From Mycolicibacterium rutilum (lineage in GTDB: Bacteria > Actinomycetota > Actinomycetes > Mycobacteriales > Mycobacteriaceae), in the NCBI RefSeq assembly GCF_900108565.1, contig NZ_LT629971.1, positions 4,774,001-4,838,000 on the forward strand: DNA of 64,000 nt, in the 5' to 3' direction. The notes under the pieces were generated by a model. It ran no database searches and was not told the origin of the DNA. It saw only the letters and a program-made list of their open reading frames with translations. A program made the translations under genes and the position numbers. Numbering within the stretch: position 1 is the stretch's first letter; each line of letters begins with the position of its first letter. Of the stretch, positions 1-9,420 are shown one piece after another.

Positions 1-897
1 GTGATCAAGATGCCGACACTCGACGCACGCGCCCGGTCGGTGCTGTGCGAGGACCTGGGGCTGTACCAGCGCGAGATCCGCTTCTACCAGGAGATCGGCC
101 TGTCGAATCCGCTGCGCCCGGCGCGGCCCTACTTCGCGGCGATCGACGAGACGACGCACGATTTCGTGCTGGTCCTCGAAGACGTCGGGCACCGTCGGCG
201 CGCTGATCAGATCACGGGTTGCGCGGCGTCCGACGCGGAGACAGTGATCGACGCGATCGCCGCTCACCACGCTCACTGGTGGAACAGCGACCAGTTGGCC
301 TCCCTGACATGGTTGACGACACTGTGCGAGCCGCCGTTCTCAGGCAGCACCGTGGCCAGTTACCAGGCCTCATGGCCCGAGTTCCTCGGCCGTTTCGGCG
401 ACGAGCTCTCGCCCGAGACGCGGGCGTTCGGCGAACGTTTTCTCTCGCTGATGCCGTGGTTGATGGCCGAGATATCGCGTCCCCCAAACACTTTCCTCCA
501 CGGCGACTTGCGTCTGGACCAGCTGTTCTTCGCCGCCGAGCCCGGCGATCCGCCGTTGACCGCTCTCGACTGGCAGCTCAGCACGAAGGGACGCGGCGCC
601 TACGACCTCGCCTATTTCATCAGCCAGAGTTTGACGACCGACACACGCCGCGCCTGCGAACGGCAGTTGCTCTCGCGGTACGCCGAACGGCTGGTCGAAG
701 CTGGAATCGATTACGCCCATGAGAAGTTGAGCCGCGACTACCGGCTGGCCACCGCCTGGTGTTTCGCATACCCAGTGCTGGCTGTCGGCCAGATCGACGT
801 CGTCAACGATCGACAGCGCGACCTGCTCCGCGCCATGACGCACAATGCCGCGGCCGCCGCCGAAGACCACGACGCGTTCTCGCTGCGACCGGACTGA
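1..897 (+). CDS. Phosphotransferase-like (APH/ecdysteroid-kinase type) protein, 5' end missing
   Basis: The reading frame is open from the window edge, so the true start lies upstream; the first codons encode VIKMP, which fits the beta-3 strand lysine of an aminoglycoside-phosphotransferase-like kinase and implies that some 50-80 N-terminal residues are missing. The catalytic loop reads HGDLRLDQLFF (about residue 166 of the visible part) and the metal-binding segment reads LDWQLS, followed by AYDLAYF, all typical of the family. Oddly, the loop position that is normally Asn (HGDxRxDN) is Gln here. Substrate unknown. The stop lies 2 bp before the start of the giant cyclase, so the two are probably co-transcribed. 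Confidence 0.75.
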   Translation: MIKMPTLDARARSVLCEDLGLYQREIRFYQEIGLSNPLRPARPYFAAIDETTHDFVLVLEDVGHRRRADQITGCAASDAETVIDAIAAHHAHWWNSDQLASLTWLTTLCEPPFSGSTVASYQASWPEFLGRFGDELSPETRAFGERFLSLMPWLMAEISRPPNTFLHGDLRLDQLFFAAEPGDPPLTALDWQLSTKGRGAYDLAYFISQSLTTDTRRACERQLLSRYAERLVEAGIDYAHEKLSRDYRLATAWCFAYPVLAVGQIDVVNDRQRDLLRAMTHNAAAAAEDHDAFSLRPD

Positions 898-899
898 CG

Positions 900-3800
900 A
901 TGACCGAGCACCGCCGAGTCTGCTCCGGCTGCGGCACCGCGAACGAGGAGGATGCACGCTTCTGTGAAGGATGCGGCGCCTCGCTCGCGCAGGTCTGCGC
1001 GACGTGCGGAGTCGAGGCACGTGCCACCGCCCGGTTCTGCCGCGCCTGTGGCGCGCCGCTGCAGGCGGGTGCCGCCACCGACGTCTCCGCCACGCCGGTC
1101 CGCAAGACCGTCACCGTCCTGTTCGCCGACCTGGCCGGGTCGACGAGCTTCGAAGAGCAGGTGGACGCCGAGACCGCACGTGAGATCATCGGCCGCTACC
1201 ACGACCTGCTACGCGCAACCGCCGACCGGCACCGGGCCGGCGTGGTCAAGTACATCGGTGACGGGTTCATGGCGGTTTGGGGAGTGCCCGACGTCGGGCC
1301 GCACGACGCCGTTCGCGCCGTCGAAGCGGCTGTCGCACTGCAGGAGTCGTTCGTCGACTTCGCCGCCATGGTCAACCGCCGGTACGCCGTAGAGCTGGCG
1401 TTGCGAGTGTCGGTCAACACCGGCGAGGTCGTCGTCGGCGCCGACGACGCCGATCTCGTCAGTGATGCGCTCAACGTCGGCGCACGACTGGAGTCGGAGT
1501 GCCCGCGGGGGCAGGTCGTCGTCGGCGAGGAGACGTGGCGCGCCACTCGCGGCCGATACCGGTACGAATCACTGGGACGTGTGCAGGTCAAAGGCCGCAG
1601 CGCGGCGGTGGCGGTTTACCAGTGCCTCGGGACCGCGGCCGAGGTCACCGACGCCACTCCCCTCGTCGGACGCACCGACGAGATCCGGCGCCTGCAAGCG
1701 GTCCTGGACGACGCCGTGACCGGCGGCGGGGCCCGGTTGGTCACCCTCATCGGGGATCCCGGCGTCGGCAAGACGCGGCTCGCGAACGAATTCGGTGCCC
1801 GCTCGTCGCATGCGTCGGTGTTGCAGGCCCGGTGCGACACCGAGGGGACGGTGGCACTGGCGCCGCTCGTGGAGATGTTGCGCGGTATCGACCTCCATGT
1901 AGCCGTGCCCACGGGCACTCCCGAACGCGACCGGCTACTGCGTGACCTCGACGGATTGACCACCGGTGTCCCCGGCTCGGTCGAGGAGAACTTCTGGGCG
2001 CTGCGCCGTTTCGTCGAGGTGTCGGCGACATCGGGCCCCGTCGTACTCGTCCTCGACGACATCCAGTGGGCCGACACGCTGTTGCTCGACTTCATCGAGC
2101 ACCTGCTGGAATGGGTGCGCGGCGTGCCGGTGCTCGTGCTCGCACTGGCGCGTCCCGAATTGCGGCAGCTGCGGCCCGATCTCGTCACGGCGAGCCGGTG
2201 GGTGGCCGAGGCGATCCACCTCGACGGACTCGACGCCGCCGCGACCGCCGAACTCGCCGCCACCGTGCTCGGCGCCAACCGCCTGCCCGACGACCTGCTG
2301 CACCGATTACCGGCGTCGACGGGCGGCAACCCGCTTTTCGTCAGGGAGTTCATCGGGATGTTGGCGCACGACGGCGTGCTCGTCGAACAACCGAACGGAT
2401 GGCGACTCACCATCGACGTGGACGCCATCTCGATACCACCCACCATTCATGCGCTGCTGGCGTCGCGGCTGGAACGGCTCGACACCGTGGATCGGCGGGT
2501 CCTCGAAATCGCCTCGGTGGTCGGCAGCGACTTCTCCCCCTCCGCCATTCGCGCCCTGACCACCCTTGACGAGCCAGCGATCAACCTGGCGCTCAACAGG
2601 CTTCGCAGGGGCGATCTTGCGCAGCCCAGCGGCAGCTACCTGGGCAACGAGCCGGTGTGGCGGTTTCATCACGTGCTGATCCGCGATGTCGCCTACCGCC
2701 GGCTGCTGAAGTCGGAGCGCGCAGAACTGCATCAGCGGCTGGCCGACTGGCTGCGGACCGGCGGCGGCGCGACGTTTGAATCCGACGAACTCATCGCACG
2801 CCACCTCGAGGCGGCGCATACCTACCGTGTCGACCTCGGCGAGCCCGCCGACGATCTGGCTCTGCGCGCCGCGCGCTATTACGCCGCGTCGGCCCGGCGC
2901 GCACTCGACCGCGACGAGCTGGTGTCGGCGGGCGCGCAGGCGGCTCGGGGAGCGGTACTCGCCGGCGACGACCCGGCGGTGCACGCCGACCTGCTGCTCA
3001 TCGGGTGTGAGGCGTTCCTGTCTGCCGGCGACGTCGCGTCGGGGACACCGCTGGTCGAGGATTTGGAGCGAATCGCCGGAAACATGTTGCGGCCGTGGGC
3101 CATCTGTTATCGCTGCCAGCTGCAGGTTTACACCGAACCCTCCCGCCTGCCGGATGTCGATGCGCGGCTGCAGGAGGCCATCGACGAATTCTCCCGTCGC
3201 CAGGATCCAGCGGGTCTGGCCAAGGCGCACCGGGTGCGGGCCAGTGCCCGGTCCCGACTCGGCCGGATCGGTGACTGCGAGGCAGACCTGTTTGAAGCCC
3301 TCATCGCCGCGCGGCGCAGTGGAGACCACCGCCAGATCACCGCGGCGCTGGGTGCCGCGCCCAGCGCCGCACTGTGGGGGCCGAGTCCGGTACCCAAGGC
3401 GGGCGGCCGCTGTCTCGATGTGGTGCGCATGCAACGGATGACGACGGCCGCACCGTCGCTCGAGGCCACGTCGCTGCGCTGCCTGGCCGTGCTGGAGCTG
3501 TTGCGCGGCCGACCCGACAGGGCCCGGTCGATGCTGGCCGACGCCCGTCAGGTGGTGGCCGATCTCGGCCTGCGGCATGGACTGATGGAGACCGAGTTGT
3601 TCGCCGGGATCATCGAGTCCATGGACGGCGACCCGGTTGCCGCCGAACCGCATTTCCGCGCCGCGCTGGAAGGACTCGAGGCGTTGGGGGTCGGCGCTGA
3701 CGCAGGCCAGGCGGCCGCACTGCTGGCCCGCTCGCTACTGGCCCAGGGGCGAGTCGAGGAGGCCGACCGCTACGCGGACATCAGCGAACACCTTGCGGGT

Positions 3801-6800
3801 CAGAACTTGAAGACGGCAATCGCTTGGCGCGCAGTACGGGCGGAGATCATTTCGGCGCAGGGTAGCCACGACGAGGCCGTCGCGATCGCGCGGGACGCGG
3901 CCGAGGTGGCCCGCGGCACCGATCTCATCCTCGACCATGCCGACGCGTGCCTGGCGTTGAGCCGAGTGCTGTCGGCGGCCGGTGATCCCCGCGGAGCAGG
4001 CGACGCCCGGGCGGACGCCGAGCGCCTGTATGCGGCGAAGGAGGTGGCCGCCGCCATCTCTCGCCCGGTCGAATCGCTCACGACGGCAGTGGCCGGCACC
4101 GGGTCGAGGCTGGCTAGGGCCAACCGCGCAACTGACACCATGGGCGCGGTGGTCGACGCACTGCGGGCCCACGACCTCGAGTCGGCGATGGCCCGGTTCA
4201 GCGATCGCATCGTGTTCGATGACCACCGCCGCCTGAGCGGTGATGCGATCGTCGACATGCGCGCGGCGACAGCTCGAGTGCTGCAGCACTACAGCAACTT
4301 CGAGTGGGGCGTGCTGGCCGTGCGCGGGGAGCGACTGCAGATGAGCTGGAGCCGCTGGTCCGACGACTCCGGCAACGAGACCACCCACCTGCACATACAG
4401 CAGATCGACGTCGGCGACCACATCGTGTACGAGGGCCGCTTCGACGAGGACGACTTCGAGGACGCCTACCGCGAGCTCGATCGCCGGTACTACGCCGGGG
4501 AGGGTGCGACGTACGCGCTCAACGGGCTACCAGCCAGCGAGGCTCCGCTACTTATGGCGCACAGTGAGTTCGACCGCCTCGTCGGCGAGCTCAGCGTCCC
4601 GGAACTACGCGTGGAGAGCCGGTCCAGCCGGGCTTTCCCCGATCGGACCGGTGCGGATTTGCGCGACAGCCTCGTGGAACTCAACACATTTGTCGCGTCG
4701 AAGAAGGCGTGGATGTCGGTGGTGCAGTGGCTTTCGCCGACGGTGACCGTGTCACGCCTGGAACGCGAGGCCGTCGGCGCCGACGGCGAACGCTACACCT
4801 GGACGATGCTGCTTGCGACTGAACACCGCGACGGACGGTTCGTCACGATGTGCGAGTTCGACGCCGACGACGAGGAGGGTGCGTTCGCCTACGCCGAGGA
4901 TCGAGTGCGCGGCGCGTCCACCCGCATGGCCGTCACCAATACGTCGTGCGCGCATATCCCGGAAATCATCGCGGCGTTGCGGGCGCGCGATATCGAGGGC
5001 GCACTGGCGGTGTTCGCCGAGGACTTCGTCTACGACGATCGCCGCCGCCTCGGAGGTGACCCGATCGCAGGGCGCGACGGGATGCGCGCGGCCATCGAGC
5101 GCGTGTTCGCCCAGTACGCCGACTTCGAATTCCGCGTACTCGCGGTACGTGGCGACCGATTGCACCTAGCGTGGAGCCGCTGGTCGGATGACGACGGTAA
5201 CGAGGCGATCACCCACTACGTCAACGAGATCGACGAGCGGGGTCGCGTCTGCTATCAGGGCCGTTTCGACGAACACGACTTCGAGGGCGCCTACCGCGAG
5301 CTCGAACGCCGGTTCTACGACGGCGAAGGTGCGGCGTTCGCGACCTCGGGCGCGGTCGCGACCGAATACATGGCTGCGTTGATCAACGGTGAAATCGACC
5401 GGGCGCTCGGGCACCTCACCACGCCCGACTTCCGCTTGACCAACCATTCGAGAGCCGCATTTCCCGACCCCTCGGTCAGTGATCTGCGGACGAGCTACGC
5501 GGACCTCAGCGAGATGGTCGACTCCGCGCGGATGTGGCCGTCGGTCGGACTGTGGCTCTCGGCGAACCTGTGCGTCAGCCGCCTTGAGCAGGAGGCCGTC
5601 GGCCGCGACGGCGAACGATATGCGTGGACGTGGATCGCGGTCAGCGAGATCCGCGAGGGCAAGTTCGCGTCGGCATCCCTATTCGATCTCGATGACGAAG
5701 AGGCGGCGTTCGCGTACGCCGAGGAACGCACACGCGCGAACGATACTCGCTTGGCGACGACCAATAGGTGCTGCACCAGCGTCGCGACGCTGCAGCGAGC
5801 GATGCAGGCGGGCGACCTCGACGGCGGTGTCGCCTGCTACGCGAACCCGTCGGTGTACGCCGACCATCGACGGATACGGGGCGACCCGGTCCGCAACGCC
5901 GCGGGCCTGCGCGCCGCTGGCCAACGAATCCTCGCCCAGTACAGCACATTCCAGTGGCGCACCCTCGCCGTACGCGGTGAGACGCTCAGTCTGCAGGCGA
6001 GCACGTGGTCCGACAAGGCCGGGAACCGGACGGACTACCTCCATGTCTACGAAGTCGGCGACGACGGACTGTTCGTGTACGAAGGCCGCTTCGACAGCGA
6101 CGACTTCGAAGCCGCGTACCGGGACCTCGATCGTCGGTTCTATACCGGTGAAGGCGCACCCTACGCGGAGTGCGGCCAGGTGGCGACGGACTGGGTGCTC
6201 GCGTTGTCCAACGGTGATTTCGACCAGGCCTTCGGAGACCTGAGTACGCCAGATCTTCGGATCGTCAACAGATCTCATGCGCTTTTCCCCGATCGGTCTG
6301 CCGCCGACCTTCGCGCGAGCTTCGAGGAGTTGTCGGCGATGGTCAGCTCGTCGCGATCATGGGTGGCCGCGCTGCGGTGGGTGTCGCCTTCGGTGCTCGT
6401 CATTCGCTTGGAACGCGAAGCCACCGGTCACGACGGTGAGGGGTACCGGTGGACGAGGTTGCACGTCTGCCAGTTCCGCGACCTGCGCCTGGCATCGGTC
6501 GCCCAGTTCGAGATCGATGACGAGCAGGCCGCATTCGCGTACGCCGCGGAGCAGACGACGGCGCGAGCGAGCCGGCTTCGGGTACAGAACCGAGCCAGCG
6601 AGAAAACCGAAGAACTCATGAGAGCGATGGCGGCTCGCGACGTCGATGCGGCGATGGCCTGCACCGCGGCCGGGTACATCTACAACGATCACCGACGACT
6701 CGCGGGCGGCCCCGTCGCCGGCGGGGCTGAATTGCGCACCGCCTTGGAGCGGATCCTCGCGCAGTACCAGCAGTCCGAATGGCGGACGCTTGCGGTGCGT

Positions 6801-8219
6801 GGTGACCGGTTGAGCCTGCACTGGAGCCGCTGGTCCGATGATGCTGGCAACGAGACCGCATACCTGCACCTGTTCGAGATCGACGACGCGGGTCTGTTGT
6901 CGTCCGAAAGCCGTTTCGATGAGGACGATTTCAACAGCGCTTACCGGGAACTCACGCGACGCTATTGTGCGGGCGAGGGAGCGGCCGTCGCCGCTGCCAC
7001 GTCGATTGCGACGGAGGTGATGGTCGCTCTCAACGACGGTGATGTACACCGCGCGTTCGGCGAGCTTCATGACCCCGCGCTACGGGTGACGAATCGGTCC
7101 AGTTCCGTGTTCTCAGATCGCACGGTAGCTGAGTTCCGGTCCGCCTTCGAAGGCCTCGCCGAGTTTGTGGTGTCGGTGCGATCGTGGAACTCGCAGGAGC
7201 ACTGGATTTCTCCAACATGCTGCGTAGCAACCTTCCAGCGCGAGGCGGCCGGGCCTGACGGCGAGCAGTACGCGTGGACGCGACTAGTGGTTGGCGAGTT
7301 CGCGGCCGGGCGCTGCTCGGCGTTGTGCGAGTTCGAAATCGATGATGAAGAGGCCGCCTTCGCCTACGCCGAGGAGCGGGTGCGCAGCTCCGCCAGTCGG
7401 CTTGAGGTCGCCAACCGAGCAAGTAGCGCCTGGCACAAGGTGGGCCAGGCGATGCAAGCCCACGACCCCTCCGCAGCAGCAGCTTTGTTCGCTGACTGGT
7501 ACGACTACGACGACCGGTGGAAGATGGCCGCAGAACCCCCCAGCGATGTCTACACGGCATGCGTCCAAATCCTCGACCAGTACTCGTCGTTCGAGGGCGA
7601 CACCCTGGCGGTGCGCGGTGACACGCTGCAGTTGTCGCGCACCCGGTGGTCCAACGACTCTGGTTACGAGACCCGTTATCTGTATGTGATCGAGACTGAC
7701 GCCGAAGACCGTATTTGCTACTACGGCCGCTTTGGGGAGGACGACTTCGACGCGGCGTACCGGGAACTGGACCACCGTTTCTACCGCGGCGCGGGTGCCG
7801 CGTTCGCGGAGGCGGGTACGACGGTCACGGAGTACGCGGTCGCCCTGAACAACAACGACTACGACCGCGCGCTCGGCGTCCTCAGCACTGCAGACTTCCG
7901 CTTGCATGATCGAACGCGGTCAGGCTTCGGGGACCGCTCCGCCGCCGATCTGCGCGTCACCTACGAAGACCTCACGGCGATGATGGAATCCACGCGCATA
8001 TGGCACTCGTCGATCCACTGGCTGTCGCCGACGGTGGCGATCGGCCGGTTCGAGGGGGAAGCGGTCGGACGCGATGGGAAGCGGCACGCGTGGTCGTTCG
8101 TCGATGTGGCCGGAGTTCTTGACGGGCGTCTGGACTGGGCCTGCCAATTCGACCTCGACGACGAGGCGGCGGCCTTCGCGTATGCCGAGCAGCGGGTGCG
8201 TGCGGCAGAGGATCGCTAG
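900..8219 (+). CDS. Giant class III adenylate cyclase with AAA ATPase and five NTF2-like repeat units
   Basis: Encodes 2,439 residues; ATG at 900 is chosen because it starts a zinc-ribbon domain and follows the upstream stop by 2 bp. Domains: two CxxC-pair zinc ribbons (residues 8-55); a class III cyclase domain (about 70-250) with metal Asp77 in FADLAGST, Lys117 and Asp121 in KYIGDG, Asp185 at the adenine-specifying position and Asn192/Arg196 of the transition-state NxxxR, so it looks catalytically intact and ATP-specific; an ATPase with Walker A GDPGVGKT (Lys291) and Walker B LVLDD (386-387); a helical TPR-like stretch to about 1060; then five tandem units from 1070 to the end. Mycobacterial cyclase-ATPase-TPR proteins usually stop near 1,100 residues, so the C-terminal 1,370 residues are unusual. 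Predicted product is cAMP; the repeats may sense a ligand (inference). Confidence 0.88.
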   Translation: MTEHRRVCSGCGTANEEDARFCEGCGASLAQVCATCGVEARATARFCRACGAPLQAGAATDVSATPVRKTVTVLFADLAGSTSFEEQVDAETAREIIGRYHDLLRATADRHRAGVVKYIGDGFMAVWGVPDVGPHDAVRAVEAAVALQESFVDFAAMVNRRYAVELALRVSVNTGEVVVGADDADLVSDALNVGARLESECPRGQVVVGEETWRATRGRYRYESLGRVQVKGRSAAVAVYQCLGTAAEVTDATPLVGRTDEIRRLQAVLDDAVTGGGARLVTLIGDPGVGKTRLANEFGARSSHASVLQARCDTEGTVALAPLVEMLRGIDLHVAVPTGTPERDRLLRDLDGLTTGVPGSVEENFWALRRFVEVSATSGPVVLVLDDIQWADTLLLDFIEHLLEWVRGVPVLVLALARPELRQLRPDLVTASRWVAEAIHLDGLDAAATAELAATVLGANRLPDDLLHRLPASTGGNPLFVREFIGMLAHDGVLVEQPNGWRLTIDVDAISIPPTIHALLASRLERLDTVDRRVLEIASVVGSDFSPSAIRALTTLDEPAINLALNRLRRGDLAQPSGSYLGNEPVWRFHHVLIRDVAYRRLLKSERAELHQRLADWLRTGGGATFESDELIARHLEAAHTYRVDLGEPADDLALRAARYYAASARRALDRDELVSAGAQAARGAVLAGDDPAVHADLLLIGCEAFLSAGDVASGTPLVEDLERIAGNMLRPWAICYRCQLQVYTEPSRLPDVDARLQEAIDEFSRRQDPAGLAKAHRVRASARSRLGRIGDCEADLFEALIAARRSGDHRQITAALGAAPSAALWGPSPVPKAGGRCLDVVRMQRMTTAAPSLEATSLRCLAVLELLRGRPDRARSMLADARQVVADLGLRHGLMETELFAGIIESMDGDPVAAEPHFRAALEGLEALGVGADAGQAAALLARSLLAQGRVEEADRYADISEHLAGQNLKTAIAWRAVRAEIISAQGSHDEAVAIARDAAEVARGTDLILDHADACLALSRVLSAAGDPRGAGDARADAERLYAAKEVAAAISRPVESLTTAVAGTGSRLARANRATDTMGAVVDALRAHDLESAMARFSDRIVFDDHRRLSGDAIVDMRAATARVLQHYSNFEWGVLAVRGERLQMSWSRWSDDSGNETTHLHIQQIDVGDHIVYEGRFDEDDFEDAYRELDRRYYAGEGATYALNGLPASEAPLLMAHSEFDRLVGELSVPELRVESRSSRAFPDRTGADLRDSLVELNTFVASKKAWMSVVQWLSPTVTVSRLEREAVGADGERYTWTMLLATEHRDGRFVTMCEFDADDEEGAFAYAEDRVRGASTRMAVTNTSCAHIPEIIAALRARDIEGALAVFAEDFVYDDRRRLGGDPIAGRDGMRAAIERVFAQYADFEFRVLAVRGDRLHLAWSRWSDDDGNEAITHYVNEIDERGRVCYQGRFDEHDFEGAYRELERRFYDGEGAAFATSGAVATEYMAALINGEIDRALGHLTTPDFRLTNHSRAAFPDPSVSDLRTSYADLSEMVDSARMWPSVGLWLSANLCVSRLEQEAVGRDGERYAWTWIAVSEIREGKFASASLFDLDDEEAAFAYAEERTRANDTRLATTNRCCTSVATLQRAMQAGDLDGGVACYANPSVYADHRRIRGDPVRNAAGLRAAGQRILAQYSTFQWRTLAVRGETLSLQASTWSDKAGNRTDYLHVYEVGDDGLFVYEGRFDSDDFEAAYRDLDRRFYTGEGAPYAECGQVATDWVLALSNGDFDQAFGDLSTPDLRIVNRSHALFPDRSAADLRASFEELSAMVSSSRSWVAALRWVSPSVLVIRLEREATGHDGEGYRWTRLHVCQFRDLRLASVAQFEIDDEQAAFAYAAEQTTARASRLRVQNRASEKTEELMRAMAARDVDAAMACTAAGYIYNDHRRLAGGPVAGGAELRTALERILAQYQQSEWRTLAVRGDRLSLHWSRWSDDAGNETAYLHLFEIDDAGLLSSESRFDEDDFNSAYRELTRRYCAGEGAAVAAATSIATEVMVALNDGDVHRAFGELHDPALRVTNRSSSVFSDRTVAEFRSAFEGLAEFVVSVRSWNSQEHWISPTCCVATFQREAAGPDGEQYAWTRLVVGEFAAGRCSALCEFEIDDEEAAFAYAEERVRSSASRLEVANRASSAWHKVGQAMQAHDPSAAAALFADWYDYDDRWKMAAEPPSDVYTACVQILDQYSSFEGDTLAVRGDTLQLSRTRWSNDSGYETRYLYVIETDAEDRICYYGRFGEDDFDAAYRELDHRFYRGAGAAFAEAGTTVTEYAVALNNNDYDRALGVLSTADFRLHDRTRSGFGDRSAADLRVTYEDLTAMMESTRIWHSSIHWLSPTVAIGRFEGEAVGRDGKRHAWSFVDVAGVLDGRLDWACQFDLDDEAAAFAYAEQRVRAAEDR
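4107..8216 (+). repeat. Five tandem ~825-bp coding repeats (NTF2/SnoaL-like double units)
   Basis: Aligning the recurrent R-L/M-x-x-x-N motif places unit starts at 4107, 4923, 5748, 6573 and 7398; the spacings are 816, 825, 825 and 825 bp and the last unit ends at the stop codon. Each unit has an A half with LAVRG, WSRWSDD, GNET and RFDEDDF motifs and a B half with DRS, LREREAVG-like, DGERYAWT and DDEEAAFAYAEER motifs. Both halves have the length and pattern of NTF2/SnoaL-like folds (inference). Unit 5 has the most diverged A half, having lost the HRRL segment. Confidence 0.85.
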
Positions 8220-8225
8220 TAGCGT
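8220..8225 (+). promoter_or_regulatory. Putative -10 element for msrB
   Basis: TAGCGT ends 6 nt before the ATG at 8232, the geometry of a leaderless mycobacterial transcript. It overlaps the cyclase stop codon. Confidence 0.4.
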
Positions 8226-8231
8226 GGAGTG

Positions 8232-8645
8232 ATGACCATTCCGGCTCCCAAACTGCAGCTGACCGACGACGAGTGGCGCCAGAAGCTGACCCCCGAGGAG
8301 TTCCACGTCCTGCGTGAGGCCGGCACCGAGCGCCCGTTCACCGGCGAGTACACCGACACCAAGACCGAGGGCATCTACGAGTGCCGCGCCTGCGGCGCCG
8401 AACTGTTCCGCAGCACCGAGAAGTTCGAGTCGCACTGCGGCTGGCCGTCGTTCTTCGACCCCGCGGACTCCGATGCGGTGATCCTGCGGGCCGACGACTC
8501 GCTGGGCATGCACCGCGTCGAGGTGCTGTGCGCCAACTGCCACAGCCACCTGGGCCACGTCTTCGAGGGCGAGGGCTACCCCACCCCGACCGACCAGCGC
8601 TACTGCATCAACTCGATCTCACTGCGGCTCAAGCCGAACTCCTGA
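8232..8645 (+). CDS. msrB: Peptide-methionine (R)-S-oxide reductase
   Basis: MsrB reduces the R epimer of methionine sulfoxide, repairing oxidised proteins in the cytoplasm with thioredoxin as donor. The 137 residues contain the whole family signature: Zn-binding CxxC pairs at 51/54 and 100/103, the HCGWPSF segment with a candidate resolving Cys69, and the catalytic Cys125 in RYCINS. ATG 8232 is preferred over GTG 8229 because a TAGCGT element lies 6 nt before it. It converges on hemQ, with a strong hairpin between them. Matches the position of Rv2674 in M. tuberculosis. Confidence 0.95.
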   Translation: MTIPAPKLQLTDDEWRQKLTPEEFHVLREAGTERPFTGEYTDTKTEGIYECRACGAELFRSTEKFESHCGWPSFFDPADSDAVILRADDSLGMHRVEVLCANCHSHLGHVFEGEGYPTPTDQRYCINSISLRLKPNS

Positions 8646-8648
8646 CGC

Positions 8649-8710
8649 GAAGATTGCGAGCAGGGTCGTGATCGGATTCGCATCACGACCCTGAGCGCAA
8701 TCTTGACGCG
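8649..8710. terminator. Bidirectional hairpin between msrB and hemQ
   Basis: Arms at about 8650-8672 and 8682-8703 are near-perfect inverted repeats (AAGATTGCG, then CAGGGTCGTGAT against its complement) around a short loop. It sits exactly between two convergent genes and can serve both strands; there is no long U tract, as is common in mycobacteria. Confidence 0.75.
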
Positions 8711-8720
8711 AGAGGCAAAC

Positions 8721-9416
8721 TCAGGGCAGCCGGTCGACCAGCTGCTCGGCGCTGATCCGCGGCCCGGTGAAGAACGGCGTCTCCTCGCGCACGTGCCGCC
8801 GCGCGTCGGTGGCCCGCAAATCGCGCATCAGGTCCACGATCCGGTGCAGTTCGGGCGCCTCGAACGCCAGGATCCATTCGTAGTCGCCCAGCGCGAACGC
8901 CGGCACCGTGTTCGCGCGGACGTCCTTGTAGTCGCGGGCGGCCATGCCGTGCTCGGCCAGCATGCGGCGGCGCTCCTCGTCGGGCAGCAGGTACCAGTCC
9001 AGCGACCGCACGAACGGATACACGCAGATGTAGTTGCCCGGTTCCTCACCGGCGAGGAACGCCGGGATGTGGCTCTTGTTGAACTCCGCGGGGCGGTGCA
9101 ACGCCACGTTGCTCCACACCGGGTCGCTCGCGCGGCCCAGCGTGGTGGTGCGGCGGAAATCGGCGTAGGTCGCCTGCAGCGCCTCGACGTTGTCGGCGTG
9201 CGTCCAGATCATGAAGTCGGCGTCGGCGCGCATGCCCGCGATGTCGTACAGGCCGCGGACCACGACCCCGCGCTCCTCCTGCTGCTTGATGAACGTCGCG
9301 GTCTCGTCGGCGACCGCCGCACGCTCGTCGCCGAGCTCCCCCGGTCGCACCGAGAACACCGAGAACATCAGGTAGCGGATCGTCGAGTTGAGCGCGTCGA
9401 AGTCGAGCTTGGCCAT
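8721..9416 (-). CDS. hemQ: Coproheme decarboxylase, chlorite-dismutase-like
   Basis: HemQ performs the last step of the actinobacterial coproporphyrin-dependent haem pathway, decarboxylating coproheme III to haem b with peroxide. The 231 residues have the chlorite-dismutase-like fold signatures: MFSVFSVRPGELGD near the N-terminus, the KSHIPAF segment with the probable proximal His, and the C-terminal HRIVDLMRDLRATDARRH stretch typical of HemQ. It is the third gene of hemE-hemY-hemQ on the minus strand, 4 bp after hemY. Length and position match Rv2676c. Confidence 0.93.
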   Translation of the reverse strand: MAKLDFDALNSTIRYLMFSVFSVRPGELGDERAAVADETATFIKQQEERGVVVRGLYDIAGMRADADFMIWTHADNVEALQATYADFRRTTTLGRASDPVWSNVALHRPAEFNKSHIPAFLAGEEPGNYICVYPFVRSLDWYLLPDEERRRMLAEHGMAARDYKDVRANTVPAFALGDYEWILAFEAPELHRIVDLMRDLRATDARRHVREETPFFTGPRISAEQLVDRLP

Positions 9417-9420
9417 AGCC

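Noticed and set aside
4107..8216. CRISPR or insertion-sequence origin of the repeats in the cyclase gene
   Set aside because: The repeats are 825 bp, in-frame, without spacers or terminal inverted repeats, and are best explained as duplicated protein domains.
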